From Campylobacter showae (GTDB lineage Bacteria; Campylobacterota; Campylobacteria; Campylobacterales; Campylobacteraceae): DNA of 64,000 nucleotides. The notes beneath the pieces are model-generated. The model was not told the origin of the DNA, made no database searches, and was given only the letters and a program-made list of their open reading frames with translations. Positions within the stretch are counted from its first letter, which is position 1, and each line of letters begins with the position of its first letter. The position numbers and the translations under genes are program-made. The stretch covers positions 1,984,001 through 2,048,000 of the forward strand of contig NZ_CP012544.1 of assembly GCF_004803815.1 (NCBI RefSeq). Direction: 5' to 3'. Below, in pieces: positions 17,267-27,715 of this stretch.

Positions 17267-17385
17267 GTTTTCTCCTAAATTTTATTTAAAAACCATACTC
17301 CGCCGCTCGTCAAATTTAGACGCCAAAATCCACCTCACAGCCAAACGTCATCGCATCATCGCGCGAAATTTGAACGATATAGGGC

Positions 17386-18657
17386 TCATTCACGAGACTG
17401 CTCGCACTTTTCGTAAAACCACTCGAGCATCTCGTTTAGCTTAAACTCATCGCCGTCTAAAAAATACTGCTTGCTGCTTTTGATCGCGTTTTCGCCCGCG
17501 GCTACGTAGTCGCCGATGAATCCGCGATCCATGACGTCGCGCGCCAAGATGTCTGGCTCAAAGACGTTTACCGTCTTTTGCGTTTCGCGCCATTTGCCGC
17601 TCTCATCAGGCTCGCGAAGCGCCGAAGATACGTTATTTCCCGCCTCGTCGTAGGCGTAGACGTACTCGCGCCGCTCGCCGTCTGACGTCTCGCGATTTTT
17701 TATCAAATTACCGCGCGCGTCGTAGCTAAGCTCATTTTCAAACACTATCTCCCAGCGTTGCGACTCCTTGCGCCAAAACGACGAAGCGGAGTATTTTTGC
17801 CGACCTTGCTCGGTCTCCTCGCGCACGTTTTTGTAGCAGCCGTTCCACTCGCTCCTTGCAGCGTCCCAGCGGCATCTAAGATCGGTAAAGCGCCTAAACT
17901 CGGGCTCTATTTTCTGCACCGTCCTCTCCTGCGGCTGCCACGCGTCCTTGCTCCACGTAAAATTTATCTCGGTACGCGCTCCGTCCGCAGCCGTAAAGGC
18001 CGCGTGCTTCGTCTGCGGCACCCATTTGCCGCGCCATTTATAACCCTCGGAGCTAGCATAAACGTCGCCGTTATAGCGATATATCGATTTTTCGTACGGC
18101 GTCCATTTTTTGGCTTTGGCGCTCCACTCAAAGGTTGTTATGAGCGTGGTTTTGTGGTTTTCGTCATAAAGTCTTTTGGTTAGATAATTCGGCGTCCATT
18201 TGCCGTTTTTTAGGGTGAAATTTTGAGAGATTTCGGTCGCGCCCGTTCGCTTTTCGACGATTTTTTGACCTTGGTTTAGTTTGCCGTTTTGACCCTGGAC
18301 ACTGACGTAAACAAACGCGCCGTCTTTTGTTCTTTCAATTCTTGAGAGTCCTACTTTGCGCCATTTGTCGGCGCTAAAGTCCCACTCGTATTCGGTTCTG
18401 CCGATTTCTCGTTCGCCTCTTTCGTCAAATTTAACCGCGCTTTTCGTCCTGCGCCTGCCGTCGTCGTTGATTTCGTCGTAGATTTTTTCTAGTACGCTAG
18501 TCTTCGCATCGTAAATTTGACTAAATTCGTATTCGTAGCGCGGTACGGCGCCGCCCTGCGTTTTATAGCTCGTCTTTTTTAGGCAAATTTCGCCCGCCGC
18601 AGATAACGGCACCGTCCAAATCGCCGCAAAAATCGCTACCGTCCAAAAACGCCTCAT
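17386..18657 (-). CDS. Exported protein with Trp-rich beta repeats, paralogue A
   Basis: 423 residues from the ATG at 18657, which has AGGAG upstream and opens a signal peptide (MRRFWTVAIFAAIWTVPLSA). The mature part is a chain of about 30-residue units of the form W-x(5)-KW-x(8)-Y-x-Y/F, for example YEWDFSADKWRK, FEWSAKAKKWTP, YKWRGKWVPQ, FTWSKDAWQP and FWRKESQRWE. A segment resembling an RHS/YD repeat follows (ELSYDARGNLIKNRE). The end, FEPDILARDVMDRGF, is shared with the neighbouring paralogue. It is probably a periplasmic or surface beta-structure. The function is unknown. Confidence 0.7.
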   Translation of the reverse strand: MRRFWTVAIFAAIWTVPLSAAGEICLKKTSYKTQGGAVPRYEYEFSQIYDAKTSVLEKIYDEINDDGRRRTKSAVKFDERGEREIGRTEYEWDFSADKWRKVGLSRIERTKDGAFVYVSVQGQNGKLNQGQKIVEKRTGATEISQNFTLKNGKWTPNYLTKRLYDENHKTTLITTFEWSAKAKKWTPYEKSIYRYNGDVYASSEGYKWRGKWVPQTKHAAFTAADGARTEINFTWSKDAWQPQERTVQKIEPEFRRFTDLRCRWDAARSEWNGCYKNVREETEQGRQKYSASSFWRKESQRWEIVFENELSYDARGNLIKNRETSDGERREYVYAYDEAGNNVSSALREPDESGKWRETQKTVNVFEPDILARDVMDRGFIGDYVAAGENAIKSSKQYFLDGDEFKLNEMLEWFYEKCEQSRE

Positions 18658-18839
18658 AGCCGCTCCTTTTAAATTTGACCGCGAGCAGTGCGTAAATTTA
18701 GCCGCCAAACGGCGTCAAATTTGACGAGCTAAATTTACGTTCGGGCACCCGTCAAATTTAACGGCGTAAACCAAAATTCAGATCGCCCAGCCGCGTCAAA
18801 TTTACCGCAGTTAGGCCGCTCGCGGTCGCTAACAAAATA

Positions 18840-20090
18840 TCATTTGACCTTTTTATACTTCCACGTCTGCTCTGAAGCGAGTTTAAATTTACCGTCCGCC
18901 GCAACGAACTGTTTAAAGCTCTTCACCGCGTATCTGCTAGGCATCTCAAAGGACATCAGCGAGCCGCCGTGTCCGACGTCGTCGGCTAGTATATGCGGAT
19001 CAAAGGTCGTCTCCAGGCGCTTATTTTGCACCCATCTTTTGCCGTTTTCGTCGCTAGATAGCTCGTAGACATCCACGCTCACGTTATCGCCGCGCTCGTT
19101 GTAGCCGTAGACGAACTTCTCGCTGCCGTCCATCGTGTCGTATCGCTGCGTTAGCAGACGCTCGCCGCTCTTGTCGTAGATGCTGCGGTTGGAGTACTCC
19201 TGCTTCCACTCTTTGCGCTCTTTATCCCACAAAAACGCCGCCGTCTCAAAGTCCGCGCCCTCTACGACCGAGACGTTTTTGCTGTTGTTTTCCCATGCGT
19301 TTTGTTCGGCATTCCAGATGAGATTTATCGTCACGTCTTTGCCGCTAGAGGCGTCGTAGTCATGCTTGGACATCTCGGCGTAGCGCCACGCGCCGTTTTC
19401 AAATACGCTTCTTACCTGCTCGTATTTGCCTTTCACGTCACCCGCAACCGTGCCTCTTTCGCGGTTTTGCCATGCGCCGTTTTCGTAATCCCAACTCTCA
19501 TAGCCGCGCGTCTGTCCGTCCGTGCCGTAGAGCAGCTGCGTTTTTGATTTAGGCTGCCATCTTTTGCCGTCCCAGACGCTAAGCACGATGAGTTCGTTCT
19601 CGCCGTATGCGTTCTCGACGGTTTTGGTTAGCGCGGTTTTTCGCCATTTACCTTTTACCAGCTCGTATCTGATCTCCTCGCTAGCGTTTTTTAGGTACTT
19701 TATGATAGTTTTGCTAGCATTTTCCGGCATACCGCGGATAAACGAGCTAGACTCCTGCGTGAGGACGCCTTTTTTATAATCGGCTTTGTATTCGGTTACT
19801 TTGATCCATTTTTTCGCGGTAAAATCATAGCTAAAGGCTTCATATTTCGTCATCTTGCCGTCTTTGTTATAGTAGCTGATCTCTTTGTGTTTGCCCTTTA
19901 GCCCATCTGCGAGCTCAGAGGTGCTAACTAGCTCTAGGCGGCAAGCCTTGGCGTCGTAGCTTTGCTTGGTCTCGTAGCTAGAAGTCGGCTCCTCAAAAGT
20001 CTTTTGCGCGGTGCTAGCTAGCATGTAGTCGTACTCTTTGGCAAACGCCGCCGCACACAAAAGCGCAAGCGATAAGGCTAATTTTTTCAT
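18840..20090 (-). CDS. Exported protein with Trp-rich beta repeats, paralogue B
   Basis: 416 residues from the ATG at 20090, which has AGGAGAGATA in front. MKKLALSLALLCAAAFA is a signal peptide. As in paralogue A, the mature chain is made of units such as FSYDFTAKKWIKV, WDGKRWQPKSK, WDYENGAWQNRE, WNAEQNAWEN and WDKERKEWKQEYSN, and it has the same C-terminal block (FDPHILADDVGHGG ... KSFKQFVAADGKFKL). The two genes are 182 bases apart in the same direction and clearly arose by duplication. A TATAAT -10 box (complement) lies at 20118-20123. The function is unknown. Confidence 0.7.
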   Translation of the reverse strand: MKKLALSLALLCAAAFAKEYDYMLASTAQKTFEEPTSSYETKQSYDAKACRLELVSTSELADGLKGKHKEISYYNKDGKMTKYEAFSYDFTAKKWIKVTEYKADYKKGVLTQESSSFIRGMPENASKTIIKYLKNASEEIRYELVKGKWRKTALTKTVENAYGENELIVLSVWDGKRWQPKSKTQLLYGTDGQTRGYESWDYENGAWQNRERGTVAGDVKGKYEQVRSVFENGAWRYAEMSKHDYDASSGKDVTINLIWNAEQNAWENNSKNVSVVEGADFETAAFLWDKERKEWKQEYSNRSIYDKSGERLLTQRYDTMDGSEKFVYGYNERGDNVSVDVYELSSDENGKRWVQNKRLETTFDPHILADDVGHGGSLMSFEMPSRYAVKSFKQFVAADGKFKLASEQTWKYKKVK

Positions 20091-20297
20091 TATCTCTCCT
20101 TTTGATAAATTTAAAAGATTATAGCATAAAAAGGACACCGAATTTTGCCGATTTTGCGGCGGGATCGGCACGGTTTGCGAGATAGTTTATTTATAACGCG
20201 CAGATAGCATTTTGTAGTTAAATATAAATTCGGCAAAATTTACCATCAAATTTAGCAGCTTAAATTTGACCGTCATAAACGCAAATTGAAGCCGAAT

Positions 20298-21464
20298 TTA
20301 CCGCAAATGCTTGTCTATGAGGCCCGTCACGATAGCGCGGATGCCTGCATGCACGCCGCCTAGCTCGCGCTCTATCTTTGCGATGAGCTCGTTTTTAGCC
20401 TGCACCGCGCCCTCCACGCCAAGAAGGTTGGTAAAGGAGTTTTTCGCGCCGTCGTTATGCGTCGGCTTGCCCGCCGTTTCGGCGCTTTGCGTCGCGTCGA
20501 TGATGTCGTCTGCGATCTGAAACGCCAGCCCCAGATCAAGCCCGATATCGTAGATGCGCGCAGCCTCCGCCTCGTCTAGCCCCGCCACGACGCAGCCTGC
20601 TTGCAAGCTCGCCGCGATGAGGCGCGCGGTCTTGTGGATGTGCAGAAATTTTAGCTCCTCAAGCCCTAGTTTTTGATTCTCGAAATAACAGTCCACCGCC
20701 TGCCCAAGCGCCATGCCGTAGATGCCTGCGTTGCGGCTTAGGATCTCGACGCATTTTATGCGCACGTCCGCATCTAGCGGGGCTTTTGCTATCTGATAAA
20801 AAGCGTGGGTGTTTAGCGCGTCGCCAGCCAGGATCGCCGTCACTTCGTCAAATTTGACATGCAAACTAGGCTGTCCGCGGCGCAGATCCGAGTCGTCCAT
20901 TGCAGGCAGATCGTCGTGGATGAGCGAGTAGCTGTGCATCGTCTCAAATGCCAGCGCGACGTGAAACGCCGCCTCTTTGCGCTCGGGACGCACCGCCGCT
21001 ACGACGCCAGCGACTAGCATCGCGCGAAAATGCTTGCCGCCCGACTTTAGCGTGTAGGAAAGCGCCTCGTCAAAGCACGGATGAAAGCTAGGGCTGCTTG
21101 GCAAGTGCGCGTTCAAAAACGCCTTAAACTCAGCCAAAAGCGCGTCCTGATCGGCAGCGCTGGGCGCTGTTTGTTGCAAATTTGAGCCGGAGGTAAAGCA
21201 CGAATCTTTTGCTGCGTTTAGCGAGATCAAATTTGCTCTATTTTTCGGGCCTTGAGTCGGATTTTCGGAGTTTATTCTAGCTTTGGTCGCGTTTAAAATT
21301 TGAGACCTATTTTGAGACGAGCTCGCGCACGAACTATGAGCTAAAATTTGATCCTTCGGCAGCGCCTGCGACTCGCTCAAATTTGACGCTTTCGCCGCAT
21401 TTTGAACGCAAATTTGACCATTGCTAGTAGATTTTGATTTTACCGCTAAATTTTGATTTTGCAT
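20298..21464 (-). CDS. ispA: Farnesyl diphosphate synthase (polyprenyl synthetase) with odd N-terminal extension
   Basis: Condenses IPP and DMAPP/GPP to FPP. The two aspartate-rich motifs are present (DDLPAMDDSD and FQIADDIID), plus GGKHFRAML. The catalytic domain starts near residue 105 (DALLAEFKAFLNAH). The first 100 or so residues are low-complexity, rich in Asn, Ser, Ala and Gln, and the DNA encoding them is full of AAATTTG words like the intergenic spacers. The family normally lacks such a segment. No internal ATG exists between the first codon and the catalytic domain, so either the extension is real or a non-ATG start is used (one TTG lies at the codon for Leu in NLQQTAP). Confidence 0.85.
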   Translation of the reverse strand: MQNQNLAVKSKSTSNGQICVQNAAKASNLSESQALPKDQILAHSSCASSSQNRSQILNATKARINSENPTQGPKNRANLISLNAAKDSCFTSGSNLQQTAPSAADQDALLAEFKAFLNAHLPSSPSFHPCFDEALSYTLKSGGKHFRAMLVAGVVAAVRPERKEAAFHVALAFETMHSYSLIHDDLPAMDDSDLRRGQPSLHVKFDEVTAILAGDALNTHAFYQIAKAPLDADVRIKCVEILSRNAGIYGMALGQAVDCYFENQKLGLEELKFLHIHKTARLIAASLQAGCVVAGLDEAEAARIYDIGLDLGLAFQIADDIIDATQSAETAGKPTHNDGAKNSFTNLLGVEGAVQAKNELIAKIERELGGVHAGIRAIVTGLIDKHLR

Positions 21465-21553
21465 CTATTCTCCGTTTTATTTTGCCGACTGGCCGGGTGC
21501 GGGCTAAATTTCTCAAATTTAGCCTGCAAAGGCGTCAAATTTGTCGCCCGAGC

Positions 21554-22777
21554 TTAACGCGCATTGTAAAAAAAGTCAAAGCCGTTGCGTCTAAATAGCA
21601 AATTTTGACCGCCGCCTTTAGCGAGCAGGCCGAGCGCTTCCTTGCGGCTTGAGACCGTTTTTTGCCCCACTTGTATCAGCTTGTCGCCGACTCTGACGCC
21701 AAATTTCGCCGCGCCCGAGCTTGCGTCTACGCTTTTTACTATTAGCTTCTCGTCAAAGGTTATGCCGTAGAGCTTTTGCACGCTTGCGGCATCGCTGCTT
21801 TGAGGCATGGACTGCGATTTTGCGTCGCTAGCGGGGGCTTTTTTATCCGTTTTCGTCGGCGCTTTTTGCTCTTTTTTGGCCGCGTCGTCCGAGACTGCTA
21901 CGCCAAATCTCAAAACCTCATCGCCGCGCTTGATCTCAAATTTGAGCCGCTCGCCCTTTTTAGCAAACAAAATCCTCTCGTTTAGCTCGCGCAAACTCTC
22001 AAATTTCTCGCCGTTTACGCTCAAAATTTCATCCCCTACCATCAGCGCCGCGCCGCGTCCGAGCGGATCGACGCTCTTTACGTAGAATTTGCCGTCTTTT
22101 TCCTCGAAAACCGCGCCGACGTCGCCGTAGTAAACGTCTTTATACGCCGCAAAGTGCCGTAGGTAGCGGCTCGGGACAAATTTATCCCCGCCCACGGCGA
22201 TACCGCGCAGCTTGCAGCACGGACTTAGCACGGCGCCCGTGCCGTTTACGTCAAACGTGAGCACGTCCAGCTCGCCTAGCGCCTGTGCCTGCGCCTTTAC
22301 GTGGCCGTAGACGGTCGCGTTTAGATCGTGCGTAACGCTGACCCAGTCGCTTTTTTTCGTCGCGTTATCGTCAGCCATCTTTACAGGCTCGAGTTTGGCG
22401 TCCGAAGCGACCAGATAGAGGCCAAGATACGGGTCAAATTTGACGTAGTTTTTCACGGGAGTTTCGCCTTTTGGCACGGCGATTAGATTTGGCGTGATCG
22501 CGATGCCGCCATTACCCGCGACGTTTACCATAGCGGGCAGGTTTTTCTCAAAGCAAGCGTTAAAATCATCCTGCGTCGGGCGCGGCTCGGCTCTAAGCGA
22601 CGCGGCAAATGCGCAAATCATAAAAATCGCAAAAAGTGGAGAGCAAAATTTGCGAGCTAAATTTGAGTTCAAATTTGCGCTTAAATTTACCGCCGTATCG
22701 CCCCGTGACCCGCTAAAATTTAACCGCGCGAGCCCCGAAACCGCGTCCAAACGGTGCGAAAAAGCTGCGCGTTTCAT
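21554..22777 (-). CDS. Periplasmic PDZ-domain protein
   Basis: 407 residues. A hydrophobic signal-like segment (SPLFAIFMICAFAASLRA) lies at about residues 46-63, behind a basic leader encoded by AAATTT-rich DNA. A domain of unknown type follows, with VSVTHDLNATVYGHV and the Cys pair LSPCCKLRG. A PDZ domain (DPLGRGAALMVGDEILSVNG) comes next, then a Lys/Ala/Pro linker and a second PDZ-like segment (SGAAKFGVRVGDKLIQVGQK). There is no protease domain. The start ATG overlaps the ybaB stop (ATGA). Context and family suggest a cell-envelope scaffold; the function is unknown. Confidence 0.75.
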   Translation of the reverse strand: MKRAAFSHRLDAVSGLARLNFSGSRGDTAVNLSANLNSNLARKFCSPLFAIFMICAFAASLRAEPRPTQDDFNACFEKNLPAMVNVAGNGGIAITPNLIAVPKGETPVKNYVKFDPYLGLYLVASDAKLEPVKMADDNATKKSDWVSVTHDLNATVYGHVKAQAQALGELDVLTFDVNGTGAVLSPCCKLRGIAVGGDKFVPSRYLRHFAAYKDVYYGDVGAVFEEKDGKFYVKSVDPLGRGAALMVGDEILSVNGEKFESLRELNERILFAKKGERLKFEIKRGDEVLRFGVAVSDDAAKKEQKAPTKTDKKAPASDAKSQSMPQSSDAASVQKLYGITFDEKLIVKSVDASSGAAKFGVRVGDKLIQVGQKTVSSRKEALGLLAKGGGQNLLFRRNGFDFFYNAR

Positions 22778-23097
22778 TGCCCTAGCCCCATGCCGGCAAA
22801 GCCGCCTAGCATCCTTGACGCGGCATTTTTGCGGTCGTCCTCGATCATCTTTAGCACGTCGTTTACGGCGCTGATGAGCAAGATCTGCAAGCTCTCCTTG
22901 TCCTCTAGCAAGCTGTCGTCGATGCTGATATCGAGCACCTCGCCCTTGCCGTTTGCTCTGACGCTGATGAGCCCACCGCCGCTTTTTACGCTAAATTCGC
23001 GCTTTTGACTCTCCTGCTCGATCTCCTGCGCTTTTTTTTGCGCCTCCTCGAGCATCTGTCCCATTTTTGAAAAATCAATCCCCTCAAACATAAACAT
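22774..23097 (-). CDS. ybaB: YbaB/EbfC nucleoid-associated protein
   Basis: Small dimeric DNA-binding protein. The 107-residue sequence has the family layout: an N-terminal helix MGQMLEEAQKKAQEIEQE, strands with GGGLISVRANGKGEVLDISID, and a C-terminal helix. It starts a two-gene unit with the PDZ protein (four-base overlap). AAAGGA precedes the ATG. Confidence 0.9.
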   Translation of the reverse strand: MFMFEGIDFSKMGQMLEEAQKKAQEIEQESQKREFSVKSGGGLISVRANGKGEVLDISIDDSLLEDKESLQILLISAVNDVLKMIEDDRKNAASRMLGGFAGMGLGQ

Positions 23098-23527
23098 CCT
23101 TTCAAATTTCGCGTTATTTTAGCCAATTTAAGCTAAATTTACTTTATTTAAAGCCTGCAATGCAAGTTTCGTTCCCGCCTTGGAATTTGCGGCGGATACG
23201 GGCGCTGACGTATAAATTTAAGTCCGAAAAGCCGTCAAATTTGAGGGTAAAATTTTATTTTAATAGCCTGCGCGTGTTTTGATCTGTTTTGATTTACTGC
23301 AAGCGTGCCTACGTAGTTTTCTAGCGTGGAATTTTTTGTAAATTTGAGAAATTTGCCATAGATAATAGACGAAGTTAAGCGGCAAATCGCAGAGCTAAAA
23401 GAGCATTTAAGGTAGCGCGGGTGCGGCGGGCGCTAAATTTTGGTCATTTCATCAAATTTAAAAACCACACATAAAACGCGATAAAATAAACTATCGCGAG
23501 GTCGGAGCCCGTGCAAACGAGCGCAGG
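23098..23527. other. 430-base spacer with a possible gene scrap
   Basis: It holds several AAATTT words. One plus-strand stretch near 23363-23415 reads IDEVKRQIAELKEHLR before a stop, which looks like the coiled C-terminal end of a lost gene. It is only about 17 codons with an in-frame stop just before it, so I do not call it a gene. Confidence 0.4.
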
Positions 23528-24304
23528 TCAGATATCTTTAAACTCAGCCGCGACCGATTTTTCCAGATTTACCGCCTTGCCAAGGATCGTTATCGCCTTT
23601 TGCCTGCACTTATTCACACATCTGTAGCAAATCGTGCAGCGCTCGCCAAATCTCGCCTTACCGTGCGTGATTTTTATATTTTGCATCGGGCAGGACTTCG
23701 CGCACTCGCCGCACCCGTTGCAGCGCGCCGCATCGAGGGTCGGTTTGCGCCTAGCAAACGGCGTTTTGTTCCAAATTTTCATCCAGAGCCGCTGTCCTAA
23801 AAGCCCCGCGATACGGCATAGCATGCCTAGCCCTTCTTGCGGCGGCTTGCCCGCGGCAAATGCCTCCGAGGCGCGCTCTAGCTTGGCGTTTGCCTCCTTA
23901 ATCAGGCGCTCGTTTTTCTGCGCCGAATAGCTAAAAATCGCCACGTCAAGGATAAATGCCGGCATTCTAACGTGCGCGCCGCCCGTTATCTTCGCGCCCG
24001 CCCGCCTCAAAATCCTAGCCGCGCAGCCCGCTCCGTCGCCGCTAAAAATCTCCATCGTAGCGATGATAAAGACGTTTTTGCCGTGAAAATTCGCGCTGTT
24101 TTCGCAAATAAACTCGCGCACGATCTGCGGCAGGTCGCTAAAGTAAACTGGATAGGCAAGGATGATGTCGTCGTGAGATTTTAACAGCTCAGCACAGGCC
24201 TCGTCTTCGATCGAAACCGCGGGGATATCGCCGCCCAGACGCTCTATAAATCTCTTTACGCAATGTTTCGTGTTGCCCGTGGAGCTGAAATAAATCGCTA
24301 TCAT
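23528..24304 (-). CDS. EFR1-type protein: flavodoxin-like domain plus two [4Fe-4S] clusters
   Basis: 258 residues from the ATG at 24304, preceded by AAAGGA. The N-terminus has the FMN-binding loop IAIYFSSTGNTKHC. The C-terminal third carries two ferredoxin motifs, CNGCGECAKSCP and CTICYRCVNKC. The fused arrangement is that of EFR1-family ferrodoxins, whose redox partners are generally unknown. A longer frame from 24385 would add 27 residues encoded by AAATTT-rich spacer and no binding site, so I reject it. Confidence 0.85.
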   Translation of the reverse strand: MIAIYFSSTGNTKHCVKRFIERLGGDIPAVSIEDEACAELLKSHDDIILAYPVYFSDLPQIVREFICENSANFHGKNVFIIATMEIFSGDGAGCAARILRRAGAKITGGAHVRMPAFILDVAIFSYSAQKNERLIKEANAKLERASEAFAAGKPPQEGLGMLCRIAGLLGQRLWMKIWNKTPFARRKPTLDAARCNGCGECAKSCPMQNIKITHGKARFGERCTICYRCVNKCRQKAITILGKAVNLEKSVAAEFKDI

Positions 24305-24549
24305 TTTGCGAATCCTTTTAAATTTAGGCGCAAAATTTTGCCCATTTTCGTCAAATTTTGCCGACCGCATCAAATTTAACGCCAAGCGGCGGCAAATTTA
24401 AATAAATTAATATTTGGCGCGTTCGCCCTTCACCTGTTTGCAAATGACCGTCGCCCCGCACTAGCCTAAATTTTACCGCAAATTTGACTCATCGCCATAA
24501 AACGTAAATTTAAATGCCCCGCCGCAGAAACGACAAATTTGGGCATAAA

Positions 24550-24897
24550 TTATTTTACGATCTCGTTTTGCTCGTTTACCTGCACGATTTTTGGTTCGAA
24601 ATCTCTTGCTTTTTTGGCGCTAAGAAGCGCATAAGCAACGATAATGACGACGTCGCCGATGCAGACTTTGCGCGCGGCTGCGCCGTTTAGGCAGATCTCG
24701 CCCTTTTTCTCGCCGCGGATCACGTATGTGGCGAAGCGCTCGCCGTTATTGACGTTTAGGATTTCGACTTTTTGGTATTCGCAAAGCCCGGCAGCCTCGA
24801 TGAGCTCGGGTCCGATCGTGACCGAGCCCACGTAGTTTAGGTTGGCGTCCGTCACGCGTGCGCGGTGGATTTTGCTTGATAAAATTTCGATTTTCAT
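24550..24897 (-). CDS. panD: Aspartate 1-decarboxylase proenzyme
   Basis: Makes beta-alanine for pantothenate. The self-cleavage site Gly24-Ser25 (NYVGSVTIG), which gives the pyruvoyl group, and the family ending with [12 protein letters not shown] and ALL are intact at 115 residues. It has its own promoter (TATAAT complement at 24925-24930) and an AAAGGA binding site. It stands alone, without panB or panC nearby. Confidence 0.96.
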   Translation of the reverse strand: MKIEILSSKIHRARVTDANLNYVGSVTIGPELIEAAGLCEYQKVEILNVNNGERFATYVIRGEKKGEICLNGAAARKVCIGDVVIIVAYALLSAKKARDFEPKIVQVNEQNEIVK

Positions 24898-25132
24898 CGG
24901 TCGTCCTTTGTGTTTTTTGAGAAAATTATACTATAAATTTAGCCGCGGCGATTCATTTTTGCTTGTTTGCTGCGATAAAATTCGGGGTTAAATTTGTGAT
25001 TAAATTTGAAATTAGCAGCGTTTAGTTGAGCGGCAAATTTGACGGCGCTCAGCAAATAAGCAGATTTTTGGTGCAAACAAAGGCGATTTTACTCAAATTT
25101 GCCTTTGTTTCGTCGCCGTTTTATCCGTAAAT

Positions 25133-26408
<1,276 letters not shown>

Positions 26409-26425
<17 letters not shown>

Positions 26426-26954
26426 TTTCGGCCTTTTCGTTGATTTCGCGAGCCAGGGCGCTTAGTCGCTCGTCGCCGGCAAACATCACGGCCGCGGTCT
26501 CGATGTAGTTTAGCCCCATTTCGATGAAGTCGTTTTTGATAAGATTTTGCAAAAACTCGAGAAAATCGTCGCGGTTGTCGATCATCACGCGCGTGGAAAA
26601 CATGATGTCCTCAAAGGTGCTTTTAAATCCGCCGCGCCTAACCGCATCCATAAAATCGGCGTAGCTGATGGCGTTTTGCTCCTCAAGGCTCTCATCGTCG
26701 CTAAATTTTGCCTCAAGCGCGCCCAAAATTTCCTCTAGCTCGTCCGGACTCATGCCGAGCTTATCTTTTAGCTTAAATATCTCAAAAAGCGTCATCGCCT
26801 CGTCGCGGCGAGTCTTGGCAAGCGAGCAAAGCATGATGAGAAAAAGCAGCTTTTTGTCCGGTTTTTTGTCGTAGGCGAGTGAAAAATAGCTCGCGGCGGC
26901 GTTAAATTCGCCCTTATTAAATGCTTTTAGGCCCATCTTTTTATAATCAATCAA
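26409..26954 (-). CDS. Helical TPR-like protein of unknown function
   Basis: 181 residues, mostly alpha-helical. The start resembles one TPR unit (GLKAFNKGEFNAAASYFSLAYDKKPD). There is no signal peptide or membrane segment. It lies between nfu and murE with overlaps at both ends. A similar gene sits at the same place in C. jejuni as far as I recall, so it is a conserved but uncharacterised neighbour. Confidence 0.7.
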
Positions 26955-27216
26955 ATTTAACTTCCTCGCCGATAGGGATGTTTACGACCTCTAGCTCGGG
27001 GTGGATATCCATGCGGAGCTGGCGCTCGATGCCGTATTTTAGCGTGGTCGAGCTAGCTGCGCAACCGTGGCAGTGGCCGGTTAGACGGACGTAAATTTTG
27101 CCGTTTTTGATGCCTAATAGCTCCATGCCTCCGCCGTCGTTTTCAAGCATAGGCAAAACCTTTTGCAGGCTGGCTTTTACGGGCTTTAAAAGCTCTTCAT
27201 CGGTAAATGGGATCAT
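26947..27216 (-). CDS. nfu: NifU-like (NFU) iron-sulfur carrier
   Basis: 89 residues that are just the NFU domain, with the cluster-binding pair Cys49 and Cys52 (GHCHGCAAS) and the conserved LENDGGGMELL. It hands Fe-S clusters to apoproteins. It is the first gene of the nfu-helical protein-murE operon, with a TATAAT -10 box (complement) at 27242-27247. Confidence 0.93.
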   Translation of the reverse strand: MIPFTDEELLKPVKASLQKVLPMLENDGGGMELLGIKNGKIYVRLTGHCHGCAASSTTLKYGIERQLRMDIHPELEVVNIPIGEEVKFD

Positions 27217-27378
27217 TTTTAACCTTTTAAATTTTTGAGATATTATAGCAGATAAAATTTTAAATACGCTATGAGTTTGGCGTTTTGGCCGCTATTTTTG
27301 ACTTGGATAAATTTGGAATTTTAAGCGATTCTATATGTTGATAAGTCAAATATAAAAGATACTAGCAGCTCTTTAAGG

Positions 27379-27666
27379 ATGAAAACGTGCGGTAGTAGCA
27401 AGGGCGTAATCCGTAATTCAAAACTCGAAATACCTGTGCTTAATATTCCAAATGTTGTTTGCAGAGATGCATAAATTTGATATGGCAAGCGTCTATCGTA
27501 CAAGCAAATCTTTTGAAAGCAAATTTGCACTTCAAACTACGACAGAAACCAGGGTAAAACTAGCTACAAATTTTGTTACTTTCTAACTAAATACAAAATT
27601 GCAAACAATGCAATAGATGAACAAATAAATTTAATTGATGTGAATACTAAAGGGAGTTTGAGGTAA
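27379..27666 (+). pseudogene. Decayed plus-strand gene, three frames
   Basis: Three abutting open stretches in successive frames read like protein. The first, from ATG 27379 to TAA 27474, contains NSKLEIPVLNIPNVVCRDA. The second, 27467-27586, contains HKFDMASVYRTSKSFESKF. The third, ending at 27666, contains YKIANNAIDEQINLIDVNT. The stretch is more AT-rich than its neighbours. I do not recognise the family. The rest of the 499-base spacer between nfu and rplQ holds only the nfu promoter and the ribosomal terminator. Confidence 0.4.
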
Positions 27667-27679
27667 CTAAAATATGTCA

Positions 27680-27710
27680 ATTTAAAAAGAAAAGAGAGCC
27701 GAAGCTCTCT
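27680..27710 (-). terminator. Terminator of the ribosomal operon
   Basis: On the minus strand, AGAGAGC-TTCG-GCTCTCT is followed by TTTCTTTTT: a seven-base stem closed by the very stable UUCG tetraloop. It begins five bases after the rplQ stop. Confidence 0.93.
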
Positions 27711-27715
27711 AAAAA

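Noticed and set aside
27321-27530. A 69-codon minus-strand frame between rplQ and nfu
   Set aside because: No binding site; the plus strand of the same piece gives the more protein-like decayed gene.
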